Source: CBFHOS01 sp965657645 (GTDB lineage Bacteria; Pseudomonadota; Alphaproteobacteria; Puniceispirillales; Puniceispirillaceae). Taken from it: a DNA stretch of 40,466 nt. The stretch lies in assembly GCA_965657645.1 (NCBI GenBank), contig CBFHOS010000016.1, forward strand, positions 1 through 40,466. Reading direction: 5' to 3'. Position 1 is the stretch's first letter. Each line of letters begins with the position of its first letter. Positions 26,310 to 33,896 of the stretch are shown here, one piece after another. Position numbers and translations under genes: made by a program. The notes beneath the pieces were generated by a model, which saw nothing but the letters and a program-made list of their open reading frames with translations, did not search any database and had not been told where the DNA came from.

Positions 26310-26690
26310 ATGGCTGAGAGCATAGATAACAAAATTAAGTTGACGCCATACTTTACGCTTTTCGATGCTGACGGCTTTATCGATTACATGGTTGCTGTCT
26401 TTGATGCACAAATTGTCAAAGACAGCCGTAATACGAATGGTACAATTCAGCACGCTCGCTTGAAAATTGAAGATAGCATAATCATGCTGAATCAGGCTGA
26501 TAAAAATTACCCTCCCAACCAATCACAGATGCATCTTTATGTTGAGTCTGTTGAAAATACATACAAATTGGCCCTGGCAAGCCGCTCGGTATCTTTGATG
26601 TCACCCATGCTCCGCAGCCACGGTGATAAAATGGCAGGGTTCAAAGATCCCTTTGGTAACGTATGGTGGGTGGCCGAAAAAAGTAATTGA
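26310..26690 (+). CDS. VOC (glyoxalase/bleomycin-resistance fold) protein, PhnB-like
   Basis: A 126-residue VOC-fold protein. It shows a typical paired beta-alpha pattern: KLTPYFTLFDADGFIDYMVAVFDA at the start, IMLNQADKNYPP at the mid strand, HLYVESVENTYKLAL, and a final FKDPFGNVWWVAEK. It lacks an obvious complete metal triad, so enzymatic function is unclear. Codons are visibly richer in A/T than in guaA, which ends 10 bp upstream. With the next gene it may be a small transferred insert. Confidence 0.8.
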   Translation: MAESIDNKIKLTPYFTLFDADGFIDYMVAVFDAQIVKDSRNTNGTIQHARLKIEDSIIMLNQADKNYPPNQSQMHLYVESVENTYKLALASRSVSLMSPMLRSHGDKMAGFKDPFGNVWWVAEKSN

Positions 26691-26766
26691 AGAACTTGAT
26701 ATAGGTAAGATTTCGGTGTTTTAAGATTGCAAAGACGAAGTAATAGAAGTTCTGTATGGAAAAAAT

Positions 26767-27234
26767 ATGAACAAGGGAACGCTTATATTTTTCTGCGGTA
26801 AGATGGGGGCTGGTAAAAGCACGCTTGCCAAACAGAAAGCTGAAGAGAAAGACGCTGTCTTGATAAGTGAAGATGATTTGCTAGCAAAGCTTTACGCAGA
26901 CAAAGTCAAATCAGTTAAAGACTACAAACAGTATTCAGACATATTAAAACCAGTAGTTTGCGACATGTCTCAGCAAATTCTTAGCAAGGGTGTCAATGTA
27001 GTATTAGATTTCCCAGCAAACACAGAAAATCAAAGGCAATGGTTGCGAAGCCTCAGTGACGCGTTAACTGCAGAACATATCTGCTATTTTGTCGATAGAA
27101 CGGACGAAATATGCATAAAACAACTATTGCAACGCGGAAATCCGAACACGGATACAGTTGAAATGTTTCGTGCAATGACAAAATACTTTACGGAACCAAG
27201 CGACGACGAACATATTAATGTCGTTAGGGTTTAA
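26767..27234 (+). CDS. P-loop kinase-like ATPase (AAA/zeta-toxin-like fold)
   Basis: A 155-residue protein with Walker A GKMGAGKST at 11-19 after a hydrophobic strand (LIFFC), an acidic SEDDLL at about 35 where small-molecule kinases hold the acceptor, VVLDFPANTENQR as the Walker B strand, and a lid-like KQLLQRGNPNTDT. This layout fits short nucleotide or small-molecule kinases, including antibiotic or zeta-type kinases. The substrate is not readable. Like its VOC neighbour it is AT-rich. No antitoxin-like partner is next to it. Confidence 0.78.
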   Translation: MNKGTLIFFCGKMGAGKSTLAKQKAEEKDAVLISEDDLLAKLYADKVKSVKDYKQYSDILKPVVCDMSQQILSKGVNVVLDFPANTENQRQWLRSLSDALTAEHICYFVDRTDEICIKQLLQRGNPNTDTVEMFRAMTKYFTEPSDDEHINVVRV

Positions 27235-27376
27235 CCGCCTTTTCTAAATCAACCTAGCAAACAAAAATACACGCACACCTCTCTGGTGAACCGCAGTGCG
27301 CCATGTTCTGCGGCCATTGTGTGATGTGGCGCCAGAAACTCCAGCGTGGCTTGAAAGAATTATGTTTTGGGCAAAT

Positions 27377-27408
27377 AAGGCCGCTTGAGGGGGGGCTCAG
27401 GCGGCCTT
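27377..27408. terminator. strong hairpin, probably bidirectional terminator
   Basis: A 13-bp stem (27377-27389 with 27396-27408, one G-T pair) with a loop of six G residues. It sits between the P-loop ATPase and the end of the aceA operon on the opposite strand. No long T-run follows on either strand: GTTGTT on plus, ATTTG on minus. Confidence 0.65.
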
Positions 27409-27446
27409 GTTGTTACGCTATTGCGAGAGCGCGATGTTTGGGGCGT

Positions 27447-27470
27447 GCCCAGTTGCGCGCCCAGTTGCGC
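27447..27470. repeat. perfect 12-bp tandem duplication
   Basis: GCCCAGTTGCGC occurs twice head to tail (27447-27458 and 27459-27470), three bases from the stop codon of the small aceA-linked ORF. Confidence 0.8.
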
Positions 27471-27473
27471 ACC

Positions 27474-27698
27474 TTAGTTACGCACAAATGTCACGGCGTA
27501 TTTCACGTCACCTTCAAAGAGCTTTGAGGCGACTGTGCCTTCGGACATATAGAATTGATGCCCCGAAATACGGTTCTCAAGACGATAGCCCTTGGTGGCC
27601 ATGCGGCGTTTGTGGAACTCCATAGCGGCCGCGTCAAAGCTGTCTGTTAAAATGGTAATGCGGTCCTGTGATAATTCAGTGATATTTAAATCGTCCAT
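27474..27698 (-). CDS. small conserved-looking protein in operon with aceA
   Basis: A 74-residue protein, starting at ATG 27698 with a near-perfect AGGAG six bases upstream, 19 bp behind the aceA stop. Seen in it: ITILTDSFDAAAMEFHKRRM, KGYRLENRISGHQFY and a C-terminal KYAVTFVRN. The alternating strand-helix-strand look suggests a small alpha-beta fold such as DUF4177, but I do not recognise it. The strong ribosome site and position make it a real gene and suggest a job linked to isocitrate lyase or the glyoxylate shunt. Confidence 0.75.
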   Translation of the reverse strand: MDDLNITELSQDRITILTDSFDAAAMEFHKRRMATKGYRLENRISGHQFYMSEGTVASKLFEGDVKYAVTFVRN

Positions 27699-27717
27699 AA
27701 TTGTCTCCTATATCTGG

Positions 27718-29001
27718 CTATTCTGCGGCGTGGAATTGCTGTTCTTCGGTGCTGTCATTCAAGGCGGTGGTTGATGATTGCCCGCCCTTGACGGCAATGG
27801 ACACGGCATCGAACCATCCCGCACCAACCTCACGCTGGTGACGGTGGGCGGTATAGCCACCTTCTTCAGCGGCAAATTCAGCATTTTGCAACTCGGTATA
27901 GGCGGCCATGCCAGAGGCCTTATAGCCGCGCGCCAGCTCAAACATGCCGTAATTTAGGGAATGGAAACCCGCCAATGTGATGAACTGGAATTTATAGCCC
28001 ATCTTGCCAATTTCGCTTTGGAAGCGGGCAATATCATCGGCCGATAAATTGGCAGTCCAGTTAAATGACGGGCTACAATTATAGGCCAGCATCTGATCCG
28101 GATATTTTGCCTTGATCGCATTGGCAAAGACTTCTGCTTGGTCAAGGTTTGGCGTCGATGTTTCCATCCAGAGCAAGTCAGCATAAGGCGCAAAGGCAAG
28201 GCCGCGCACAACACAGCGCTCAAAGGCTGTCTCGGGATCGAGCCTGTAAAAACCTTCTGACGTGCGCTCACCGGTGACGAACGGCTTGTCGCGCGGGTCA
28301 ATATCAGAGGTGATGAGCTTGGCAGATTCGGCGTCTGTACGTGCCATAATAATGGTCGAGACACCGCTAACATCAGCCGCAAGACGCGCCGCATTCAAGT
28401 TCGTAACGGCCTGTTGCACCGGTATTAAAACCTTGCCGCCCATGTGACCGCATTTCTTTTCAGAGGCGAGCTGGTCTTCGAAATGAACACCCGCGGCGCC
28501 GGCTTCGATATATGATTTGGTGAGCTCGAACGCATTGAGTGCGCCGCCAAAACCTGCTTCACAATCAGCAACAATCGGGGCAAACCAATCACGCGATGCT
28601 TTGCCGTCTTCAAGCACCTCAACCTGATCGGCGCGTGTTAATGTGCGGTTGATACGGCGCGCTAATTCAGGGCCGGAATTGGCTGGATAGATTGATTGGT
28701 CAGGATACATGGAGCCGGCTGTATTCGAGTCAGCGGCGACCTGCCAGCCAGATAGATAGATGGCTTTGAGACCGGCGCGCACCTGTTGCATCGCCTGATT
28801 GCCTGTCATCGCGCCCAGCGTATTGACGTAATCCTCGCTCTTTAGCAGGTGCCATAATTTATCCGACCCTCTGCGGGCGAGCGTGTGTTCCGGGACCACA
28901 GAGCCAGATAATTTCACCACATCTTCCATGCTGTAATCACGTTGTTTGTTGGCAAAACGGCCGTCTGCGGCTTTGACGTGTGTTTCAAATGAATTTGTCA
29001 T
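27718..29001 (-). CDS. aceA: isocitrate lyase
   Basis: Splits isocitrate into glyoxylate and succinate, the entry to the glyoxylate shunt. The 427-residue protein carries the active-site KKCGHMGGK at 182-190 (Cys184), DCEAGFGGALNAFEL, AARLAADVSGVSTIIMARTDAESA and the NCSPSFNW block. I chose ATG 29001, with AAGAG eight bases upstream, over a start at 29034. No malate synthase is in the window. It is divergent from a ScfR/RamB-type regulator, known in other bacteria to control aceA. Confidence 0.96.
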   Translation of the reverse strand: MTNSFETHVKAADGRFANKQRDYSMEDVVKLSGSVVPEHTLARRGSDKLWHLLKSEDYVNTLGAMTGNQAMQQVRAGLKAIYLSGWQVAADSNTAGSMYPDQSIYPANSGPELARRINRTLTRADQVEVLEDGKASRDWFAPIVADCEAGFGGALNAFELTKSYIEAGAAGVHFEDQLASEKKCGHMGGKVLIPVQQAVTNLNAARLAADVSGVSTIIMARTDAESAKLITSDIDPRDKPFVTGERTSEGFYRLDPETAFERCVVRGLAFAPYADLLWMETSTPNLDQAEVFANAIKAKYPDQMLAYNCSPSFNWTANLSADDIARFQSEIGKMGYKFQFITLAGFHSLNYGMFELARGYKASGMAAYTELQNAEFAAEEGGYTAHRHQREVGAGWFDAVSIAVKGGQSSTTALNDSTEEQQFHAAE

Positions 29002-29119
29002 GGTCTGTACTCTTTTCTGTTCTGCTACCCGCATCGCATAGCGGGGATTTGTTAGTCATCGCCAAGAGATAATCAGAAACATCTTTATGAGAAAGGAAAA
29101 GAGTGTTACCAATATAATC

Positions 29120-29133
29120 TGTAAATATTTACA
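29120..29133. promoter_or_regulatory. perfect 14-bp palindrome between aceA and its likely regulator
   Basis: TGTAAATATTTACA is fully self-complementary. It lies about 120 bp upstream of the aceA start and 60 bp upstream of the regulator start, in an AT-rich 192-bp gap. A nearby ATTGTAATTTT at about 29150 looks like a related half site. The setting suggests an operator, perhaps for the divergent HTH protein. Confidence 0.5.
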
Positions 29134-29193
29134 ATTATAATTAGTAACTATTGTAATTTTATTTTAGCAACAAATGTGACAAGTGAGGCGCTT

Positions 29194-30618
29194 ATGAATG
29201 ATGGGTTGTCTACCAAAATCATGGTTGGCCACAAGCTACGCAAATTGCGCAGGGAGCTTGGCATATCTCAAGCCTCAATGGCTGAAGAGTTGGGGATTTC
29301 AGCATCTTACCTAAATTTGCTTGAAAATAACATGCGCCCTGTCACGGTCGGACTTCTGTTCAAATTGGGCCAGACTTATGATATCGATCTCAAGGATATG
29401 GCAGAAGATGATTCCGCCAAATTGACCGCCCGGTTGAGCGAGATTTTTGCCGATCCCATCATGACGGAACAGGCCCTGTCTCGCCGCGATATTCAACAGC
29501 TTGCCCAGAACCAACCGACCGCGGCACAAGCGATTCTGGCGCTGTATGCGTCTTATGAGGCGATGAAATCAGCCGCGCAACAAGGCAAGGAAGGGCTAGA
29601 GACACGCACCCTGCCGCGCCCAATCGAAGAGGTGCGCCGGTTTCTCGAGCAATCTGAAAACCATTTTCCGACTTTGGAGGACGCCGCGGAGGCCTGTGCC
29701 AAGGATGCCAAATTACAAGCAGGGCAGCATTTCGCCAATCTCAGCACCTATATTAAAGAGCGCCACGCCATTAGCACCCGCATTCTGCCAAGCCATGTGA
29801 TGGGGCATTTGCTTCGTCATCATGATATGCATCGCGGCCAGATCATGCTTTCGGAAATATTAGAGGATCCGCAACGTGTCTTTCAGCTTGCCTCGCAATT
29901 GGCGCTGATTGGCTATCAGTCGCAAATTGCCGAGATTGTTGAGGCCTCCGGTCTTGAGAGTTTGGAATCACGTCATTTATTGCAAACAACATTGGCAGGC
30001 TATTTCGCCGGGGCGCTAATGATGCCTTATCAAAGCTTTTTGAAATCTGCGCAAGAGACACGTCATGATATTGATTTGCTGGGCAAACGCTATTCCGCCA
30101 GCTTTGAGCAAATCTGTCACCGGTTGACCACTTTGAACAGGCCAAATGCCAGAGGTGTGCCGTTCTTTTTCCTGCGTGTTGACGAGGCTGGCTATATCTC
30201 AAAGCGCCTATCCGCGGCGGGTGTGGAATTTGCCCGCTATGGCGGCGCTTGTGGCCGTTGGATACCGCACCAAGCCTTTCGTGTGCCCGGCACCATCCAT
30301 ACACAGCTAGCCGAGTTGGAAGAGGGGCAGAAATTCTTTACCCTAGCGCGAACGGTCGTCCAGCCGCGCACAGGGCCCGCCCATCATGGCACGCCGCTTT
30401 TTGCGGTGGCCTTGGGATGCGAGATCAAACATGCGCGTGAAATTGGCTTGGCCGATAATCTGCTATCACCAAAAACGCCCTCTTATACGCCCATCGGCCT
30501 AGCCTGCCAGCTATGCGAGAAAACAGATTGTCAGCATCGCGGCGCGCCGCCATTGGGACGGGCGCTGAAATTTGATGCCAATCGCCGGCATTCAGGCCTG
30601 TTTGATTTTGGCTCTTAA
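29194..30618 (+). CDS. ScfR/RamB-type XRE regulator (HTH + ImmA/IrrE-like + DUF2083)
   Basis: A 474-residue regulator. The N-terminal XRE helix-turn-helix reads LRKLRRELGISQASMAEELGIS then YLNLLENN. The middle is an ImmA/IrrE-like domain whose HExxH is replaced (VFQLASQLALIG), so it should not be a protease. The C-terminal DUF2083 region has SAAGVEFARYGGACGRW and a CQLCEKTDCQHR cysteine cluster. Homologues sense acyl-CoA or acetate status and control isocitrate lyase and acetate genes. I chose ATG 29194, with GTGAGG at 29183-29188, over a GTG at 29176. Confidence 0.9.
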   Translation: MNDGLSTKIMVGHKLRKLRRELGISQASMAEELGISASYLNLLENNMRPVTVGLLFKLGQTYDIDLKDMAEDDSAKLTARLSEIFADPIMTEQALSRRDIQQLAQNQPTAAQAILALYASYEAMKSAAQQGKEGLETRTLPRPIEEVRRFLEQSENHFPTLEDAAEACAKDAKLQAGQHFANLSTYIKERHAISTRILPSHVMGHLLRHHDMHRGQIMLSEILEDPQRVFQLASQLALIGYQSQIAEIVEASGLESLESRHLLQTTLAGYFAGALMMPYQSFLKSAQETRHDIDLLGKRYSASFEQICHRLTTLNRPNARGVPFFFLRVDEAGYISKRLSAAGVEFARYGGACGRWIPHQAFRVPGTIHTQLAELEEGQKFFTLARTVVQPRTGPAHHGTPLFAVALGCEIKHAREIGLADNLLSPKTPSYTPIGLACQLCEKTDCQHRGAPPLGRALKFDANRRHSGLFDFGS

Positions 30619-30772
30619 CGCGCGTCTCGTGACACCCCCGCCAAGGGGGCGATGATAGGCATGAAACCAACTGCTACAGTTGAATAAGAATAGTGGAGCT
30701 AGTTGTGCGGTTATCTGTGGGACTTTGGTCTGTAGGATTTTGAAAAATGTCACATGTGTGAGAGGGCGCGTG

Positions 30773-31117
30773 ATGCAATTTGTTGAAATGAAAGACAGTG
30801 AAATCTTGAGCATTGTAGAGCCAATAATGGATAATTGCCTGCTTGGGTCTAACGAAGGTGATCACGCCAAACATGTTAGAGATTTCACCGAAAGAATGAG
30901 AATGATCGTGACGCCTGACAATCTAAAAATGCAATTGTCACAGGAGCCTCGTGCGTTCTTTACCGATAGAGAATTTATTCATCTTTTCAGACGACAAAAT
31001 TCCATTGGTGTCATTTGGAAACAAGGCATTTCTACATCGAATGACGAACTTATGAATCAGGCTATATTCGTAGGAAACAGTGACCGGATTCTAATCGATC
31101 ATTGCATGATATGTTAG
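30773..31117 (+). CDS. hypothetical protein
   Basis: A 114-residue protein of no family I recognise. The start is ATG 30773 with GAGGG six bases upstream; longer starts at 30680 would add a cysteine-rich tail without a ribosome site. It shows MKDSEILSIVEPIMDNCLLG, a basic central part (HAKHVRDFTERMRMIV), LFRRQNSIGVIWKQG and a cysteine near the end. No signal or membrane segment is seen. Codons are AT-rich compared with the regulator gene before it. The following PPOX gene is 53 bp away on the same strand. Confidence 0.65.
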   Translation: MQFVEMKDSEILSIVEPIMDNCLLGSNEGDHAKHVRDFTERMRMIVTPDNLKMQLSQEPRAFFTDREFIHLFRRQNSIGVIWKQGISTSNDELMNQAIFVGNSDRILIDHCMIC

Positions 31118-31170
31118 CTGGCTGAACAATAGGCGATGATCAGAGCAATTGCGGGGAATGGGGTAAACGC

Positions 31171-31680
31171 ATGCTTGAACAAGATGTGAAGGATTATATC
31201 GACAGAAGCGTTTTATGCTGGCTGGCCACCGTTGATGGTGATCAACCCTCTGTGTCTCCAAAAGAAATATTTACCTATTATGGTGACGACACGATCATTA
31301 TCGCCAATATCGCGTCACCGCAAAGCATGAAAAATATCAGTCACAATAATAAGATATGCGTCAGCTTTGTGGATGTTTTTTCGCAAAGGGGATTTCAAGT
31401 CTATGGCGTGGCGCAAAAATCACCACTCTTATCTGACATGGAACTGGCACCTGACATGGAACTGGCATCTAATATGGATCCGGCACCTGACATGGATAAG
31501 GACAAGCTTGCTATCCTCCAGAAAATTGCTGGCGAATTGTTTCCGGTCAAATCCTTCATCGATATCAAGGTCACCAAGGTAAAGCCGATCTTGGCGCCGA
31601 GCTATCGCATGTTTGAGAATGTCAAAGAGGAAGACATGATCGAAAATGCGATGAAAACCTATGGTGTGAAGCGGGCTTAA
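31171..31680 (+). CDS. pyridoxamine 5'-phosphate oxidase-fold protein with internal repeats
   Basis: A 169-residue split-barrel FMN-binding protein. VLCWLATVDGDQPSVSPKEIF is the typical first strands of the family, followed by IIIANIASPQSMKNISHNNKICVSFVDVF and VYGVAQ. A hydrophilic insert of in-frame repeats follows at about residues 89-107 (DMELAP, DMELAS, NMDPAP, DMD). The end, IKVTKVKPILAPSYRMF, resumes the fold. The substrate is unknown. It converges on the DUF2306 gene with an 11-bp gap. Confidence 0.85.
   Translation: MLEQDVKDYIDRSVLCWLATVDGDQPSVSPKEIFTYYGDDTIIIANIASPQSMKNISHNNKICVSFVDVFSQRGFQVYGVAQKSPLLSDMELAPDMELASNMDPAPDMDKDKLAILQKIAGELFPVKSFIDIKVTKVKPILAPSYRMFENVKEEDMIENAMKTYGVKRA
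31435..31497 (+). repeat. 18-bp in-frame tandem repeat, 3.5 copies
   Basis: Units begin at 31435, 31453, 31471 and 31489. The first two differ at one base; the third is more diverged. The period is a multiple of three, so each copy adds six residues to the PPOX-fold protein. Confidence 0.85.
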
Positions 31681-31691
31681 TCCCACATTGT

Positions 31692-32087
31692 TCATCCAAA
31701 GACGGTGAAATGCATGACGCGGCCCGGTAATAGGGTGAATAGGCCAGTGACGACGAGGCCGAGTATATATAGCCATTTCATCATTGATTTATGCCGGCGG
31801 ATATTGCCTTGGCGCGCGGCGCGAATGGCCGCATACAAAACCCATAGGGTAAAGATCGATATCAAATGTATCGGGCTGAACGGCCCTGCCAGCTTTATGG
31901 TATGTATCCAAAAGCTGCTGACGCTCACATAGACCATCAGCGCAACCCAGATATAGCCGACAGATTTATGCGCGGTGGATCCCTTTTTTGAATAAAGCTG
32001 CCACCCGCCAATCACGATCGCTAGCAACGCGGCATAGGCGTGCATCGGTATCGGCGATGGTTGAATTGCTAAATGGGCTAGGTTCAT
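31692..32087 (-). CDS. DUF2306-like integral membrane protein
   Basis: A 131-residue protein with four hydrophobic segments. HAYAALLAIVIGGWQLY, TAHKSVGYIWVALMVYVSVSSFWIH, HLISIFTLWVLYAAIRAARQGNIRRHKSMM and LFTLLPGRVMH match the DUF2306 pattern, with conserved histidines between helices. The function is unknown; the family is distantly linked to membrane cytochrome-like proteins. It starts with ATG 32087. Confidence 0.82.
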   Translation of the reverse strand: MNLAHLAIQPSPIPMHAYAALLAIVIGGWQLYSKKGSTAHKSVGYIWVALMVYVSVSSFWIHTIKLAGPFSPIHLISIFTLWVLYAAIRAARQGNIRRHKSMMKWLYILGLVVTGLFTLLPGRVMHFTVFG

Positions 32088-32356
32088 TGTTTGACAGCAT
32101 CCCTTTGGGGCGAATTGGTGTTGCCAGAAATGAGAACAAGAAATAATTACAAGAACAGCTTCCCTCGACCCTAACCCGCATTAACCTTGTTGCAAATTTT
32201 TCTCTATGGGGCGCCGTCTATTCTCTCTGTCTTTGGATGCGCCAAATGTGGGCTTTACCGCCATGGTGGATGACATTAGGGCTAGGTAAAAATCTGGTAT
32301 GGATGATAACCTGCGGCCATCATGACCGCGCATGGATCTTTGCGAAAGGCTGCATT
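32088..32356. other. 269-bp gap before the small membrane protein
   Basis: A 27-codon frame from ATG 32206 to TAA 32289 is present without a ribosome site, and a longer upstream extension of the next ORF (from 32237) has atypical composition. I see no convincing gene, repeat or RNA here. Confidence 0.4.
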
Positions 32357-32590
32357 GTGACAAATGAGCATATGAAAAAAGCACTAGAATGGTTTGGTGT
32401 GGTGACTGCCATCGCCTATTCCTTGTTGGTGGCGTCGAACACTGGGTGGGAGGTGCTTGGCTTTGCCCTGTTATTCATATCCGCCATCGCCATTGGGCTA
32501 TGGGCATTCCTCTGCAAACATTACGGCATGCTCATCCTCCAGTTCTTTTATGCAACCGCCGGGATCATCGGCGTCTTAAGATGGCTCTAA
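32357..32590 (+). CDS. small integral membrane protein, unknown
   Basis: A 77-residue protein with three hydrophobic segments: GVVTAIAYSLLVASNT, VLGFALLFISAIAIGLWAFL, then MLILQFFYATAGIIGVLRW. The pattern of short loops and a final F-Y-x4-G-I-I-G-V-L-R-W resembles small PnuC/SemiSWEET-like proteins, but the match is by eye. The start is taken as GTG 32357 with AAAGG upstream; ATG 32372 is the alternative. Confidence 0.6.
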   Translation: MTNEHMKKALEWFGVVTAIAYSLLVASNTGWEVLGFALLFISAIAIGLWAFLCKHYGMLILQFFYATAGIIGVLRWL

Positions 32591-32662
32591 ATTATGTGAC
32601 TCGGTTAGGTAAGAGCCGCCGTCCAAAAGCAAAATTAGGTTAGTGCAGGGATAGAACGATTA

Positions 32663-33067
32663 ATGACTACCAAATGGGGCGATAAGCTCGCCAAATCAAA
32701 GCCATATGAAATCAAGTATCTGGAAAATGGTTTTGCTGATTTGCCATCAGGATGCAATATGCTGATACCATCGCCGCCGATTATCGATGGCTATATTCGG
32801 GCCATTCCCTATGGATCTTCGGTCGATATTGCGGTTATGCGGGACGAGTTGGCGCACCAGTTCGGGGCTGATAAATCCTGTCCGATGACAACTGGGATTT
32901 TCTTGCGGATCGTTGCAGAGGCGGCTTTTGAGCTGGTTGAGGTCGGCGTTGAGGCCGAGGATGTGACACCGTTCTGGCGGGTGATCACCCCCACCATGCC
33001 GCTTGCTAAAAAACTTGCTTGTGGTACTGATTTTCTGGCCACAAAACGGGCTGAAGAGGGGCTATAG
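32663..33067 (+). CDS. MGMT/ATL-like winged-helix protein without the PCHR cysteine
   Basis: A 134-residue protein. Residues 35-134 follow the layout of the alkyltransferase DNA-binding domain: IIDGYIRAIPYGSSVDIAVMRDELAHQFGADKS, then CPMTTGIFLRIVAEAA, then VTPFWRVI. In true methylguanine methyltransferases the last block is PCHRV with the acceptor Cys. Here it is PFWRV, as in alkyltransferase-like (ATL) proteins, which bind lesions without repairing them. The family match rests on memory of similar proteins named MGMT family. The ribosome site is weak and distant. Confidence 0.6.
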   Translation: MTTKWGDKLAKSKPYEIKYLENGFADLPSGCNMLIPSPPIIDGYIRAIPYGSSVDIAVMRDELAHQFGADKSCPMTTGIFLRIVAEAAFELVEVGVEAEDVTPFWRVITPTMPLAKKLACGTDFLATKRAEEGL

Positions 33068-33128
33068 ACCCGTGGCAATATTGTATCCCTGAGCCTTTGG
33101 CCGGCTCTGTGCATGGAGACAGATTTTC

Positions 33129-33773
33129 GTGACTATCTCGGCGTATTTCTCGGGGCTGGCCCTTAGTGCTGGCTTGCTGTTGGCGATCGGGGCGCAGAAT
33201 GCCTTTGTCCTGCGTCACGGCCTAGCGCGCCAGCATGTGTTTGCGATTGCGCTATTTTGCTCGATTGCCGATGGCCTGCTGATTATCGCTGGCATAAGCG
33301 GTGTTTCCCTGCTGATCGCGGGCTTTGTGGCACAATATGAGAGTTATCTGTTTCTTGGTGCGGCGCTGTGGCTGGCGGGCTATGGCGCGATCCGGCTTTA
33401 TGCGGCGATCTATCAAGCGCAAGGTTCTGTTATTGTGAATGATGATGATATGCCCGAGGGCAACAATGCGCCCGGCTTGGCGGTGACCCTATCGACGCTT
33501 GCGGTTCTGACCTTTGGCAATCCGCATGTTTATTTGGATACAGTGGTGTTGCTCGGGGCGACGTCACTCAAATTTGAGGCGGCTAGCCGGATGGCCTATG
33601 GGGCTGGCGCGGTGACGGCCAGCTTTATATTCTTTTTCGGTTTGGCCTATGGGGCAAAGGCGCTGGCGCCGCAAATGCAGCGGCCAGGGGCATGGCGTGT
33701 GCTCGATCTGATGATCGCAATCGTGATGTTTCTATTGGCCATCGGAATGGCGCATAGCGGCGGTTGGTTCTAG
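33129..33773 (+). CDS. LysE/ArgO family amino acid exporter
   Basis: A 214-residue protein with about six membrane segments. GLLLAIGAQNAFVLRHGLARQHVFAIALFCSIADGLLI is the characteristic N-terminal LysE/ArgO block, and LAVLTFGNPHVYLDTVVLLGA the second-half counterpart. It probably exports basic amino acids such as arginine or lysine. The start is GTG 33129, with GGAG eleven bases upstream. No LysG/ArgP-type regulator is adjacent. A repeat array and hairpin follow. Confidence 0.9.
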   Translation: MTISAYFSGLALSAGLLLAIGAQNAFVLRHGLARQHVFAIALFCSIADGLLIIAGISGVSLLIAGFVAQYESYLFLGAALWLAGYGAIRLYAAIYQAQGSVIVNDDDMPEGNNAPGLAVTLSTLAVLTFGNPHVYLDTVVLLGATSLKFEAASRMAYGAGAVTASFIFFFGLAYGAKALAPQMQRPGAWRVLDLMIAIVMFLLAIGMAHSGGWF

Positions 33774-33790
33774 GCTATAATACCAGTAAT

Positions 33791-33874
33791 AGAACCCAGC
33801 CTAAGAACCCCAGCCTAACAACCCCAGCCCAAGAACCCCAGCCTAAGAACCCCAGCATTAGGCCCCCAGCATTA
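33791..33874. repeat. array of six 13-15-bp tandem units
   Basis: Units based on AGAACCCCAGCCTA begin at 33791, 33804, 33818, 33832, 33846 and 33861. Units 2 and 4 are identical, and the last two end in GCATTA instead of GCCTA. There are no spacers, so this is not a CRISPR array. The last unit provides the left arm of the hairpin at 33861-33884. The array fills the gap between the LysE gene and the convergent DUF3126 gene. Confidence 0.9.
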
Positions 33875-33884
33875 GATGGGGGCC
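33861..33884 (+). terminator. hairpin after the LysE gene, candidate terminator
   Basis: GGCCCCCA and TGGGGGCC form a perfect 8-bp stem with an 8-base loop, then GTTCTTAAG. The T-run is weak. A 12-bp palindrome TTAAGCGCTTAA follows at 33889-33900 and includes the DUF3126 stop codon. Confidence 0.5.
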
Positions 33885-33896
33885 GTTCTTAAGCGC

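Noticed and set aside
26767..27234. Toxin-antitoxin pair with a zeta-type kinase
   Set aside because: No small antitoxin gene is adjacent, and the VOC neighbour is not an antitoxin family.
30635..30649. CCCCC-GCCAA-GGGGG hairpin after the ScfR/RamB-type gene
   Set aside because: The stem is only 5 bp and lacks a T-run, so I did not call it a terminator.
33791..33874. Possible CRISPR array
   Set aside because: Units of 13-15 bp follow one another directly with no spacers, and no cas genes are present.
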